DNA of 64,000 nucleotides from Cupriavidus basilensis OR16 (GTDB taxonomy: Bacteria > Pseudomonadota > Gammaproteobacteria > Burkholderiales > Burkholderiaceae): contig NZ_AHJE01000147.1 in assembly GCF_000243095.1 (NCBI RefSeq), positions 1 through 64,000 of the forward strand, read 5' to 3'. The stretch's first letter is position 1, and the number at the start of each line of letters is the position of its first letter. The notes under the pieces are model-generated. The model was not told where the DNA came from. It was given only the letters and a program-made list of their open reading frames with translations, and made no database searches. The position numbers and the translations under genes are program-made. Of this stretch, positions 56,403-63,884 are shown piece after piece.

Positions 56403-56840
56403 GTGAACAACCTGGACATAGCCGAAGTGGCGCAACAATCCGGCGTTCCGGCATCGACGCTGCGGTTCTATGAGGAAAAGGGGCTGATTGCCTCCACCGG
56501 CAGGCGCGGGCTGCGCCGCCAGTTCGGTTCCAGCGTGCTGGAACGGCTGGCGCTGATCGCGCTGGGGCGCGCGGCCGGCTTCTCGCTCGACGAGATTGCC
56601 CTCATGTTCGCACCGCAGGGGCAGCCGCGCATCGACCGGCAGATGCTCGCGGCCAAGGCGGATGAACTGGACAGGGCGATCCGCAAGCTCAGCGCCATGC
56701 GCGATGGCCTGCGCCACGCCGCCGCCTGTCCCGCGCCGAGCCACATGGAGTGCCCCACCTTCCGCCGCATCGTGCGGGCCGCCGCGTCCGGCGCCATTGG
56801 CGCGCCGCCGAAGAAGGCTCCACGATCGCCGCGAAAATAG
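56403..56840 (+). CDS. MerR-family regulator
   Basis: 145 residues from GTG at 56403 (VNNLDIAEVAQQSG). An upstream in-frame ATG at 56331 nearly abuts the divergent start and is unlikely. The winged HTH is STLRFYEEKGLIAS and RRQFGSSVLERLALIALGRAAGFSLDEIALMF. A coiled-coil linker and a C-terminal pair Cys109/Cys117 (CPAPSHMEC) follow, which could bind a metal or sense redox. It lacks the CxxCxC cluster of SoxR, so it is a SoxR-box-binding relative with another sensor. It is intact. Confidence 0.85.
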   Translation: MNNLDIAEVAQQSGVPASTLRFYEEKGLIASTGRRGLRRQFGSSVLERLALIALGRAAGFSLDEIALMFAPQGQPRIDRQMLAAKADELDRAIRKLSAMRDGLRHAAACPAPSHMECPTFRRIVRAAASGAIGAPPKKAPRSPRK

Positions 56841-57074
56841 CTCCTGGAACCTCCGTGCCCTTCGGACTCGCCGCCCCAGGCGCGGATCGGAGCTGACTGC
56901 AAGCTGTGCAATGTCGAGAACCGCTTGTTGCTCAACGAAGTGGACCGGAATGCGCCAGGCCGATGGGTAGATCCCCCGCCTTACGCTGCGCGAAACTGTC
57001 GTGGGAAATCCATGCGGGACGCGTGCCAATGGCGACGCTAGCGTCCTTGATGGAACCCTTGGCCGCGCCCGCCC

Positions 57075-58394
57075 TCACCAAAGCTTGCGCAGCGCCTTAA
57101 GCCCTGCCGCGATGTCCGCCTCGTCGATCGCCCCGAAGCCGAACAGCAAGCCCGCGCGATCCTGCGGGCCGAGGTAGTACTCCTGCGTGGTCCAGACACC
57201 AATGCCCTGCTGCCTCGCGCGCGCCGCCAGCGGCTCGGGATCGGCGCGGCCAGCCCACAGCGCCGCCAGGTGCAGGCCAGCGGCGCAGGGCACCGGATCG
57301 AGGCGGCCGCTGAAATCCGCGCGCAGCGTATCGAGCAGAAGCTGCCGGCGCGCGCCATAGAGCCGGCGCATCTTGCGCACGTGGCGCGCGAGGTGGCCTT
57401 CGGCGATGAAGGCGGCGAGCGTATCCTGCGCGGTGACGGCGCAATGCCAGTCACTGCATTGCTTGGCCAGCGTGAGCGCCTGACGCGCCCAGGGTGGGGC
57501 TACCACGAAGCCCAGCCGCAGCGTGGGAAACAGGCTTTTGGAGAAGGTCCCCACGTAACACACGGATTCGGCGCGATCCAGGGTCTGCAAGGCGTCGAGC
57601 GGGCGCTCGCCGTGGCGGAACTCGCCGTCGTAATCGTCCTCGACGATGACGGCGCCACGCGCCTGCGCGAACGCGAGCAAGGCCGCGCGGCGCGCCGCCG
57701 ACATGGCGTGGCCGAGCGGAAACTGATGCGATGGCGTGACGTCCGCCACCACGGTGCGCCCAGGCGTCACCAGCACGCGGGCCAGCAGATCGAAGGCCTG
57801 CTGCGCGCCCGCCGTGACCACCACGTCGCCAGCATGGCAGGCGACCGCGCGCGCAAACGAGACATGGCTGGCAATGGCCTCGCGCAGCGCGTGCTGCCCC
57901 TGCGGATCGGCGTAGGCCACGGGCGCATTTGCCATCGCCCGCATGGTGCGCGCGGTCAGGCGCCCCCACAGGTCCGCGCGGAACGCCGACAGCGCCGGCA
58001 CGCCCACGCGAAAGTCGAAACGCGGCACCCTCGGCGCGGCTTCCCGTGGCGGCAAGGGCGGCGCCCGCCAGAACGCGGCCAGCCTGCGGTCCGCCTCGGG
58101 CGCGCCATGTTGCGGGGCCGGCGCGCGCGCGGGCGCCAACAACTGCGCCACATAGGTGCCGCCACGCTCGCGCGCCACCACATAGCCCTCGCTCAGCAGC
58201 AGGTCGTATGCGGCCACCACCGTGTTGCGCGACACGCCGCAGGCCTGGGCCAGCGCGCGCGTGGCGGGCAGGCGCAAGCCGGGGCGCAAGCGCCCATCCA
58301 GGATCGCCCCCTTGAGCTGGCCGTGCAAGCCGCGCAGCAAATGGCGCGAGCCGGGTGCCGGCAAGCGGATCGGGAAAGCGAATTCTGGATCCAT
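57075..58394 (-). CDS. MocR-type regulator (GntR HTH + aminotransferase), in-frame deletion
   Basis: The N-terminal winged HTH (GSRHLLRGLHGQLKGAILDGRLRPGLRLPATRALAQACGVSRNTVVAAYDLL) is typical GntR. The C-terminal fold-type I aminotransferase domain has the PLP lysine in GTFSKSLFPTLRLGF and EDDYDGEFR. Between LVTPGRTVVA and DVTPSHQFPLG (about 57740) roughly 36 residues found in relatives are missing, including the usual EDPGY motif. The frame is kept, giving 439 residues where about 480-500 is normal. It is divergent from an EamA-type exporter. PLP binding is probably impaired. Confidence 0.85.
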   Translation of the reverse strand: MDPEFAFPIRLPAPGSRHLLRGLHGQLKGAILDGRLRPGLRLPATRALAQACGVSRNTVVAAYDLLLSEGYVVARERGGTYVAQLLAPARAPAPQHGAPEADRRLAAFWRAPPLPPREAAPRVPRFDFRVGVPALSAFRADLWGRLTARTMRAMANAPVAYADPQGQHALREAIASHVSFARAVACHAGDVVVTAGAQQAFDLLARVLVTPGRTVVADVTPSHQFPLGHAMSAARRAALLAFAQARGAVIVEDDYDGEFRHGERPLDALQTLDRAESVCYVGTFSKSLFPTLRLGFVVAPPWARQALTLAKQCSDWHCAVTAQDTLAAFIAEGHLARHVRKMRRLYGARRQLLLDTLRADFSGRLDPVPCAAGLHLAALWAGRADPEPLAARARQQGIGVWTTQEYYLGPQDRAGLLFGFGAIDEADIAAGLKALRKLW

Positions 58395-58475
58395 GAATTT
58401 CCTTATTTCTGGTTCTTTTCCAGTACCAGTGTGCCGTCTTATCCTGGCCCTGTCATCCCCATGAGGTGCTTGGAA

Positions 58476-59372
58476 ATGAAACGCTCCGATCTTTCGTTGT
58501 TGCTGTCGCTGGCCGCCCTGTGGGGCGCTTCCTACCTGTTTATCCGCCTGGGTGCCGGTGAGTTTGGCGCGGTGCCCCTGGCAGGCGCGCGCGCCGGTGG
58601 CGCGGCCCTGCTGCTGCTGCCGCTGCTGGCTTGGCGTGGCGGGCTGTCCGGCCTGCGCCGCCGCTGGTGGGCGATCGCCATGGTAGGGATCACCAATTCA
58701 GCGCTGCCTTTCGTCCTGTTCAGCTTTGCCGCGCTGACCATTCCAGCCGGCCTTTCCGCCATGTTCACGGCGGCCACCCCGCTGTTCACCGCGCTGATCG
58801 GCTGGCTGTGGCTGCGCGAAAACCTGGATGCGCCGCGCGTCGCCGGGCTAGCGCTAGGGTTCGCGGGGGTGCTGTGGCTGGTGTGGGACAAGGCTGGGCT
58901 GCAGCATGGCGCCGCGGGCAAGGCTGCCGGCCTGGCCGCACTGGCCTGCCTGGCCGCCACCCTGCTCTATGGCTTCTCCGCCAACTTCACCCGCAAGTAC
59001 CTGGCGGACGTGCCCTCGCTGACGGTGGCAACGGGCAGCCAACTCGCATCGGCTCTGCTGCTGGGCGCACCCGCAGCCTGGCTGTGGCCGGCCACGCAGC
59101 CAAGCGCGCACGCGTGGCTGGCGCTGGGCGCGTTGACCATCGCCTGCACCGCGCTGGCCTATGTGCTCTTCTTTCGCCTGATCGCCAAGGCCGGTCCGGC
59201 TCGGGCGATGACGGCGCTGTTCCTGATCCCGGCCTTCGGTGTCTTGTGGGGCGCGCTGTTCCTGGGCGAGCGCATTACCCCTTCGATGCTGCTTGGCTGC
59301 GCCGTGATCCTGGCCGGTACTGGCCTGACAACAGGCGTCGTGCATGGATGGAGGAAGCGCCTGGCAAGCTAG
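58476..59372 (+). CDS. EamA-family transporter
   Basis: 298 residues from ATG at 58476 (a second ATG, 58461, is also possible). Ten membrane helices form two EamA repeats: LSLAALWGASYLFIRLGAGEFG and AATLLYGFSANFTRKYLADVP. PAFGVLWGALFLGERITPSMLLG is the typical end of the second repeat. It is probably a metabolite exporter. It is divergent from the MocR-type regulator, its likely controller. It is intact. Confidence 0.88.
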   Translation: MKRSDLSLLLSLAALWGASYLFIRLGAGEFGAVPLAGARAGGAALLLLPLLAWRGGLSGLRRRWWAIAMVGITNSALPFVLFSFAALTIPAGLSAMFTAATPLFTALIGWLWLRENLDAPRVAGLALGFAGVLWLVWDKAGLQHGAAGKAAGLAALACLAATLLYGFSANFTRKYLADVPSLTVATGSQLASALLLGAPAAWLWPATQPSAHAWLALGALTIACTALAYVLFFRLIAKAGPARAMTALFLIPAFGVLWGALFLGERITPSMLLGCAVILAGTGLTTGVVHGWRKRLAS

Positions 59373-59522
59373 GTGAGGCTGGGGAGGTGAAAGAATGCGG
59401 ATTGGATGCTGCGGGCCCTGGAAAAGACTTCGGCGCGCCACAGTGGGCGCGCCGATCCGCATGCAGCGCGGGGGGCGCTGCGATAGTCGTTCTTTACAAC
59501 GGGTGTGGTAGATCCTGAGGGT

Positions 59523-59624
59523 TCAGGCCGGGAGTGTCTGTGCCACCACGGTGGCCATGGAGCCACTGGCAACGCAAACCAGCGCCCAGCCTGCCAACAC
59601 CCGGAAACTTTGCCAACGGCTCAT
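59523..59624 (-). CDS. 33-residue membrane peptide
   Basis: Reading from ATG at 59624 gives MSRWQSFRVLAGWALVCVAS and ends in TVVAQTLPA. A strong ribosome-binding site AGGAG lies 8 bases upstream, which is rare in this intergenic stretch. The composition is basic at the N-terminus, then one hydrophobic helix (GWALVCVASGSMATVV). It could be a small membrane protein, possibly a holin- or stress-type peptide; no family is recognised. It shares its strand with the downstream half of a gene pair (the repeat protein starts at 60146). Confidence 0.55.
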   Translation of the reverse strand: MSRWQSFRVLAGWALVCVASGSMATVVAQTLPA

Positions 59625-59729
59625 GATGTACTCCTGGTATCCGCGTGTCGTGACGATGACGCCGCGGGGTGATTGACTGAATCCGGCGCGCCGCGGTCAT
59701 CCAGAGCCTGCGGCGTGCCGGTTGTTCGC

Positions 59730-60146
59730 TCAAGCCTTGGCGCCGTCGGTATAGACGTCACGTGCACCGCTGCGGGCACCATCAAAGTACGGGTTGCGGT
59801 TGCCGTTGCGGGCGCCATCGGTGTACGGATCGAACTTGCGGCTGGGTTCCCCCGACACGCCGCTGCGGTCCAGGCCGGCGACGGTACGGAAACCATCCGT
59901 GTACGGGTCGGTCTTGCCAACGCGGGCGCCGTCGGTGAACGGATCAGCCTTGCCGACGCGTGCGCCTTCGGTAAACACATCGAACTTGCCGCTGCGGGCG
60001 CCGTCGCTGTAGACGTCGCGTGCGCGGTACTCATAGCCGTACTTGTCGGCGGGGACGGCCGCGGCTGCCTGGGCATGGCCGGCGGCGAAAGCGGCGGCGA
60101 GGGTGGCGGCGGTGAGCAGGGACTTGGCAAAAAGCTTGGTGTTCAT
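59730..60146 (-). CDS. Exported protein with seven 12-residue repeats
   Basis: From ATG at 60146, 138 residues with a signal peptide (SLLTAATLAAAFAAGHAQA-A). The mature part is built of about seven degenerate repeats of 12 residues, consensus (K/R)-x-D-P-Y/F-T-D-G-A-R-x-G, for example KADPFTDGARVG, KTDPYTDGFRTV, KFDPYTDGARNG. The fourth copy is followed by an irregular insertion of about 14 residues. The motif is rich in Asp, Gly and aromatic residues, suggesting metal or carbohydrate binding in the periplasm. No known domain is recognised. Two TetR-like dyads are upstream. Confidence 0.8.
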   Translation of the reverse strand: MNTKLFAKSLLTAATLAAAFAAGHAQAAAAVPADKYGYEYRARDVYSDGARSGKFDVFTEGARVGKADPFTDGARVGKTDPYTDGFRTVAGLDRSGVSGEPSRKFDPYTDGARNGNRNPYFDGARSGARDVYTDGAKA

Positions 60147-60232
60147 GATGTTCTCCAATCGAAGCATGGGTCCGGGGGTCTGCTTTGGCCGCGGGGACCG
60201 GGATTTAGCTGGATCGCCTTTTTTTCGCCCCT

Positions 60233-60248
60233 TACCTATCACTAGGTA
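60233..60248. promoter_or_regulatory. Dyad TACCT-N6-AGGTA upstream of the repeat protein
   Basis: TACCT / AGGTA arms (60233-60237, 60244-60248) with a 6-bp spacer lie 86 bp upstream of the start at 60146. Similar in spacing to the perfect dyad at 60368-60387; possibly the same regulator binds both. Confidence 0.5.
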
Positions 60249-60367
60249 GAGAAGGAGGGCAAAAAAAATGACTTTCGTCGTTCTTACTCGTTTGCTGCAC
60301 TGGAAACCGGCCGGCTGGGCCTTGTCTATCTGGCGTTACCTTGTTGCGGCATCCATGGAACACATCT

Positions 60368-60387
60368 TATCTACCTGTAAGTAGATA
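60368..60387. promoter_or_regulatory. Perfect 7+6+7 dyad, probable operator
   Basis: TATCTAC-CTGTAA-GTAGATA is a perfect palindrome in AT-rich surroundings. This form is typical of TetR-family operators. It could act on the divergent repeat-protein and reductase genes. No TetR gene is close by. Confidence 0.65.
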
Positions 60388-60567
60388 GTCAAGGGTTTTT
60401 ACTAGGGAGAACGCAAGATATCTGGAAACGTGACAAGAGGATCAGGAAATCCAAGAGCCCCAAGAAGCACTATCGGATGCCACGCACCTTTGTTGCCCCG
60501 CGTGTACTACGCTTTTGTGGTGCGAGAACCGTGGGGGATTGCCGCGTCGCGGCATCGCGGGCAAACT

Positions 60568-60607
60568 CTGCGGGCCATGCCCGGGCATTCCCGGGCATGG
60601 CCCGCAG
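60568..60607. promoter_or_regulatory. 18-bp perfect hairpin in the reductase leader
   Basis: CTGCGGGCCATGCCCGGG-CATT-CCCGGGCATGGCCCGCAG, in two 18-nt arms (60568-60585, 60590-60607) around a 4-nt loop, 55 bp upstream of the start at 60662. There is no T run, so it is not a standard terminator. It is probably transcribed as part of the 5' leader and could stall or protect the mRNA. Confidence 0.7.
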
Positions 60608-60661
60608 CACTCAACTCATCCGCACCTGCGCCAGCGCGGTGCCACCGGAGGCCGTACAGCC

Positions 60662-62428
60662 ATGAGCGCAGACAATGCCATCGGGAGCCTGGAAACCCCC
60701 GGCCCGCAAGCGGTTGTTGCGGCGGGCCTGGCCATCGAGCAGGAGGCCGCCACCGCGGCGTTCTCCCCGATGGAGTCGCGCCGCCACCAGATGTGGCCCC
60801 TTCTTACCGCCGCCGAGATAGCGCGGGTCCAGCACTTCGGCACATTGCAGCGTTGGCGCGCCAATGAGTACCTGTTTCGCACCGGTGACCCTGCCCACGG
60901 CATGGCGGTGGTGCTGCAGGGCCGCGTGCGCGTGATGCAGCGCGACGCGCGGGACCGGGCGTCGGTGGTCGGCGAGCACGGGCCGGGCAGCTTCCTCGCC
61001 GAGGTGGGACAGCTTTCCGGCAAGCCCGCGCTGGTCGACGGCCTGGCGCTGGAGGACGTCGAGGCCATTTCGATTCCGCCTGATCGGCTGCGCGCGCTGA
61101 TGGTGGCCGAGGCCGAGCTGGGCGAGCGGATCATGCGTGCGCTGATCCTGCGCCGCGTCGGCCTGATCGAGCGCGGCAATGGCCCGACCCTGCTGGGCCG
61201 CAGCAGCGACGCGCACCTGCTGCATCTGCAGGCGTTCCTGCGGCGCAATGGCTATCCCCACACCGTGGTCGACGCCGATACCGATCCCGATGCGTGCGCC
61301 CTGCTCGAGTTCAGCGCCGCCGGGCCCGGTGACTTCCCGCTGGTGATCTGCCCCGGTGGCGCGGTGCTGCGACGCCCGGACGCGGGCCAGCTTGCCACCT
61401 GCCTGGGCCTGCTGCCCGATTTTGACCCGGACTATGTCTACGATGTGATCGTGGTGGGTGCCGGCCCCGCCGGTCTCGCCACCGCGGTGTATGCCGCGTC
61501 CGAAGGCCTGTGCGTTGCCGTGTTCGACAGCCTTGCGCCAGGCGGCCAGGCCGGCGCCAGCTCGCGCATCGAGAACTATCTGGGCTTCCCCACCGGCATT
61601 TCCGGGCAAGCGCTAGCCGGGCGCGCCTTTGTACAGGCGCAGAAGTTTGGCGCGCACCTTGCCATCCCCCTGCAGGTGACCGCGCTGCATTGCGGCGAGC
61701 ATCCGCAGCGCGTCGAGTTGAGCGATGGCCGCAGGATTTCGGCGCGCACGGTGGTCATTGCCAGCGGCGCGGCTTATCGCCACCCTGCAATCGCAGCGCT
61801 CGATCGCTATGAAGGACGCGGCGTCTACTACTGGGCGTCCCCGGTGGAAGCCCGCCTGTGCAGCGGTGAAGAAGTCATGCTGGTGGGTGGCGGCAATTCG
61901 GCCGGGCAGGCCGCGGTCTTCCTGGCCGCGCACGCCAAGCGCGTGCACATCCTCATCCGGGCCTCGGGCCTGGAGGCCAGCATGTCGCGCTACCTGATCG
62001 AGCGCATCGCGGCCCAGCCCAATATCGAACTGCATACCGGCTCGGAGATCGTAGCGCTGGGCGGAGAAGAACGGCTGGCCACCATCGGTTACCGCACCCG
62101 CGACAGCGACCGCGTGACCGAGGTACAGATCCGGCATCTGTTCCTGTTTACCGGCGCCGATCCGAATACGGGATGGCTCGCCAGCTGCAATGTCCGCGTG
62201 GACGCGAAGGGATTCGTGCTGACCGGCACGGACACGGCGCATGAAGGCACGATGCCGGCATCCGCGCTGGAGACCAGCGTGCCAGGCATCTTTGCAATAG
62301 GGGACGTTCGCTCGGGCTCCACCAAGCGGGTTGCCGCGGCCGTGGGCGAAGGCGCGGCGGTGGTTGCGCAGATCCACGGCTACCTGGCAAAAATGCAGCA
62401 GCCGGAGCCAGGCACGCTTGCCATGTAA
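60662..62428 (+). CDS. cNMP-binding domain/thioredoxin-reductase-like fusion protein lacking CxxC
   Basis: 588 residues from ATG at 60662. About 45-165: cyclic-nucleotide-binding fold (LFRTGDPAHGMAVVLQGRVRV, GPGSFLAEVGQLSGKPALVDG). About 180-275: thioredoxin/glutaredoxin-like middle domain (HLLHLQAFLRRNGYPHTVVDAD). About 280-585: FAD/NADPH oxidoreductase with VIVVGAGPAGLATAVYAASEG, GGQAGASSRIENYLGFPTG and VMLVGGGNSAGQAAVFLAAH. The redox CxxC of thioredoxin reductase is replaced (YYWASPVEARLC), as in a known sub-family of fusion proteins. It probably transfers electrons to another acceptor under ligand control. It is intact. Confidence 0.88.
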   Translation: MSADNAIGSLETPGPQAVVAAGLAIEQEAATAAFSPMESRRHQMWPLLTAAEIARVQHFGTLQRWRANEYLFRTGDPAHGMAVVLQGRVRVMQRDARDRASVVGEHGPGSFLAEVGQLSGKPALVDGLALEDVEAISIPPDRLRALMVAEAELGERIMRALILRRVGLIERGNGPTLLGRSSDAHLLHLQAFLRRNGYPHTVVDADTDPDACALLEFSAAGPGDFPLVICPGGAVLRRPDAGQLATCLGLLPDFDPDYVYDVIVVGAGPAGLATAVYAASEGLCVAVFDSLAPGGQAGASSRIENYLGFPTGISGQALAGRAFVQAQKFGAHLAIPLQVTALHCGEHPQRVELSDGRRISARTVVIASGAAYRHPAIAALDRYEGRGVYYWASPVEARLCSGEEVMLVGGGNSAGQAAVFLAAHAKRVHILIRASGLEASMSRYLIERIAAQPNIELHTGSEIVALGGEERLATIGYRTRDSDRVTEVQIRHLFLFTGADPNTGWLASCNVRVDAKGFVLTGTDTAHEGTMPASALETSVPGIFAIGDVRSGSTKRVAAAVGEGAAVVAQIHGYLAKMQQPEPGTLAM

Positions 62429-62598
62429 GCACTGCCGGGCGCCTTGCAAACACCGGGCAATCAATTTACTCCTGCCGCCGCGCGCCGGCAATCGACTATG
62501 TGGACGGCGCGCGACAGGGCCAGAAATGCGCATTTATTTACTATATTGGTTGCATGGCAGGAGCTTCAATTCGAAGCCATCGATAGCGGGAGGTTGCC

Positions 62599-62886
62599 AT
62601 GCGTTCGCTTGCAGACATGTTTAGTCCGCCCACCCCGGAGAAGATCGCAGCAAGGGAATTGCAGCAAATGCGGCTTACGTTGTTCCAAGCCGAGCGCCGC
62701 CTGCTAGAGGCACAGATGCAGGTCGACTACTACCGCGACCTGGTCGCGTTCCTGGAAGAGGTGAGCGCCTCAGGCGTCGAGAGCGTCGTGGACAAGCGGC
62801 GCACCCCGGTCACCGCCGAGTATGCGCAAGCGCCCCGCTCCGCGCCCGGCCTCATCACGGTGCCTGCCGTACCTTCAGCAGCCTGA
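62599..62886 (+). CDS. Small conserved-looking protein with coiled coil
   Basis: 95 residues behind the strong ribosome-binding site GGGAGG. A charged helix (about residues 14-55: EKIAARELQQMRLTLFQAER, LEAQMQVDYYRDLVAFLEE) predicts a short coiled coil. The C-terminus is Pro/Ala-rich and disordered (TAEYAQAPRSAPGLITVP). No domain is recognised. It lies 170 bp after the reductase fusion on the same strand. Confidence 0.65.
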   Translation: MRSLADMFSPPTPEKIAARELQQMRLTLFQAERRLLEAQMQVDYYRDLVAFLEEVSASGVESVVDKRRTPVTAEYAQAPRSAPGLITVPAVPSAA

Positions 62887-63196
62887 AGCGTTGCCGGCGC
62901 CGGCGCGCCCCTTCACTTGTGCGGGGACGCGCTGGTGCGTCGTCATGCGATGCCGCGCGGCTTCACGCCGCGCTGTCCACCTGCTTGCATGACGCACGGC
63001 GCTTGCGCAAGCGTTGCCCATAGCCCGGCCGCCGGCACAGCGCCGGCGCTGTGCGATACTTGCCGCCTCACGCGGCCGTCCCCATGCCATCCGCGCAGGA
63101 GCGTTGCCTCGCACAGGGGCAGTGGCGCCCTGCGCGCTCGCCGTGCTGGCAAGGGAAGGGGTGCCCGCCCAGGAACTAGGAATCAGGAACATCGAA
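62887..63196. other. 310-bp intergenic region with two palindromes
   Basis: Perfect 14-bp palindrome CGCTTGCGCAAGCG (63000-63013) and perfect 20-bp palindrome GCACAGCGCCGGCGCTGTGC (63035-63054). No T run follows either one, and no ORF was supported. Confidence 0.6.
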
Positions 63197-63801
63197 ATGA
63201 GCGCACTGCTGCCAGCCATTGAAATCGAAACCGCGCCATCGCCCACATGGTCGGTCATCTGGATGCTTCCCAACGCGCCGGCCATCCCGGTCACCTGCAA
63301 TGGCGGCTATGTCATGCCGGCGTGGTACGACATCCATTCGCTCGATGACGCGCGCCGCCACTGCGGACGAGGCCGGGCATCCGTGTCTCCCGCGACGCCA
63401 TTCGCGCCCTGATCGCGCGGGAGAACCAGCGCGGCGTGCCCACCCATCGCGTGGTGCTGGCCGGTTTCTCGCAAGGCGGGGCCGTGGCCTATACCACTGG
63501 CCTGACGCATCCCGAAGCGCTGGGCGGCATCATCGCCCTTTCCACCTATATCCCCGCGCCGGCGCTGCTTGCCGCTGAGTTCAGCGAAGCCAACCGCGCC
63601 ACGCCGATCTTCGCCGGACACGGCACCGAGGACGACGTGGTGTCCGTGCAGCTTGGCCTGCTGGCGCGCGCCACCGTGCAAGCGCAGGGCTGCCAGGTGG
63701 AATGGCACACCTACCGCATGTCGCACTCGGTCTGCATGGAAGAGATCATGGCCATTGGCGCCTGGCTGAATGCGCGCTTCGCGGCGGGCGAGAAGTCCTG
63801 A
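63197..63801 (+). pseudogene. Carboxylesterase/EstB-type alpha/beta hydrolase, deletion and frame breaks
   Basis: ATG at 63197 with AGGAA upstream. The start MSALLPAIEIETAPSPTWSVIWM is typical of EstB. The next residues LPNAPAIPVTCNGG are a direct junction: about 25-30 residues holding the oxyanion part (HGLGADG-type) are gone. After YDIHSLDDA two single-base insertions (about 63360-63380) move the frame. The last part is normal again: PTHRVVLAGFSQGGAVAYTTGLTHPEALGG with catalytic Ser, Asp in GHGTEDDVV and His in YRMSHSVCMEEI. The gene is inactive as read. Confidence 0.85.
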
Positions 63802-63884
63802 CGCGCCCGCATATTGCCCCGAGAGCGCCCCGAGATCGGATAGCGTGGTAGGCTCGCGCCCCACCGCATGATTTGCCAGTCATT

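Larger units (their letters stand above)
60249..60661. other. 413-bp intergenic region between the repeat protein and the reductase fusion
   Basis: It contains an A8 run (60261-60268), the second dyad (60368-60387) and a very strong hairpin (60568-60607). No ORF with a reliable ribosome-binding site was seen. Promoters of both divergent genes should lie here. Confidence 0.55.

Noticed and set aside
63035-63054. The 20-bp palindrome as an attachment site
   Set aside because: There is no second copy in the window and no recombinase gene nearby.
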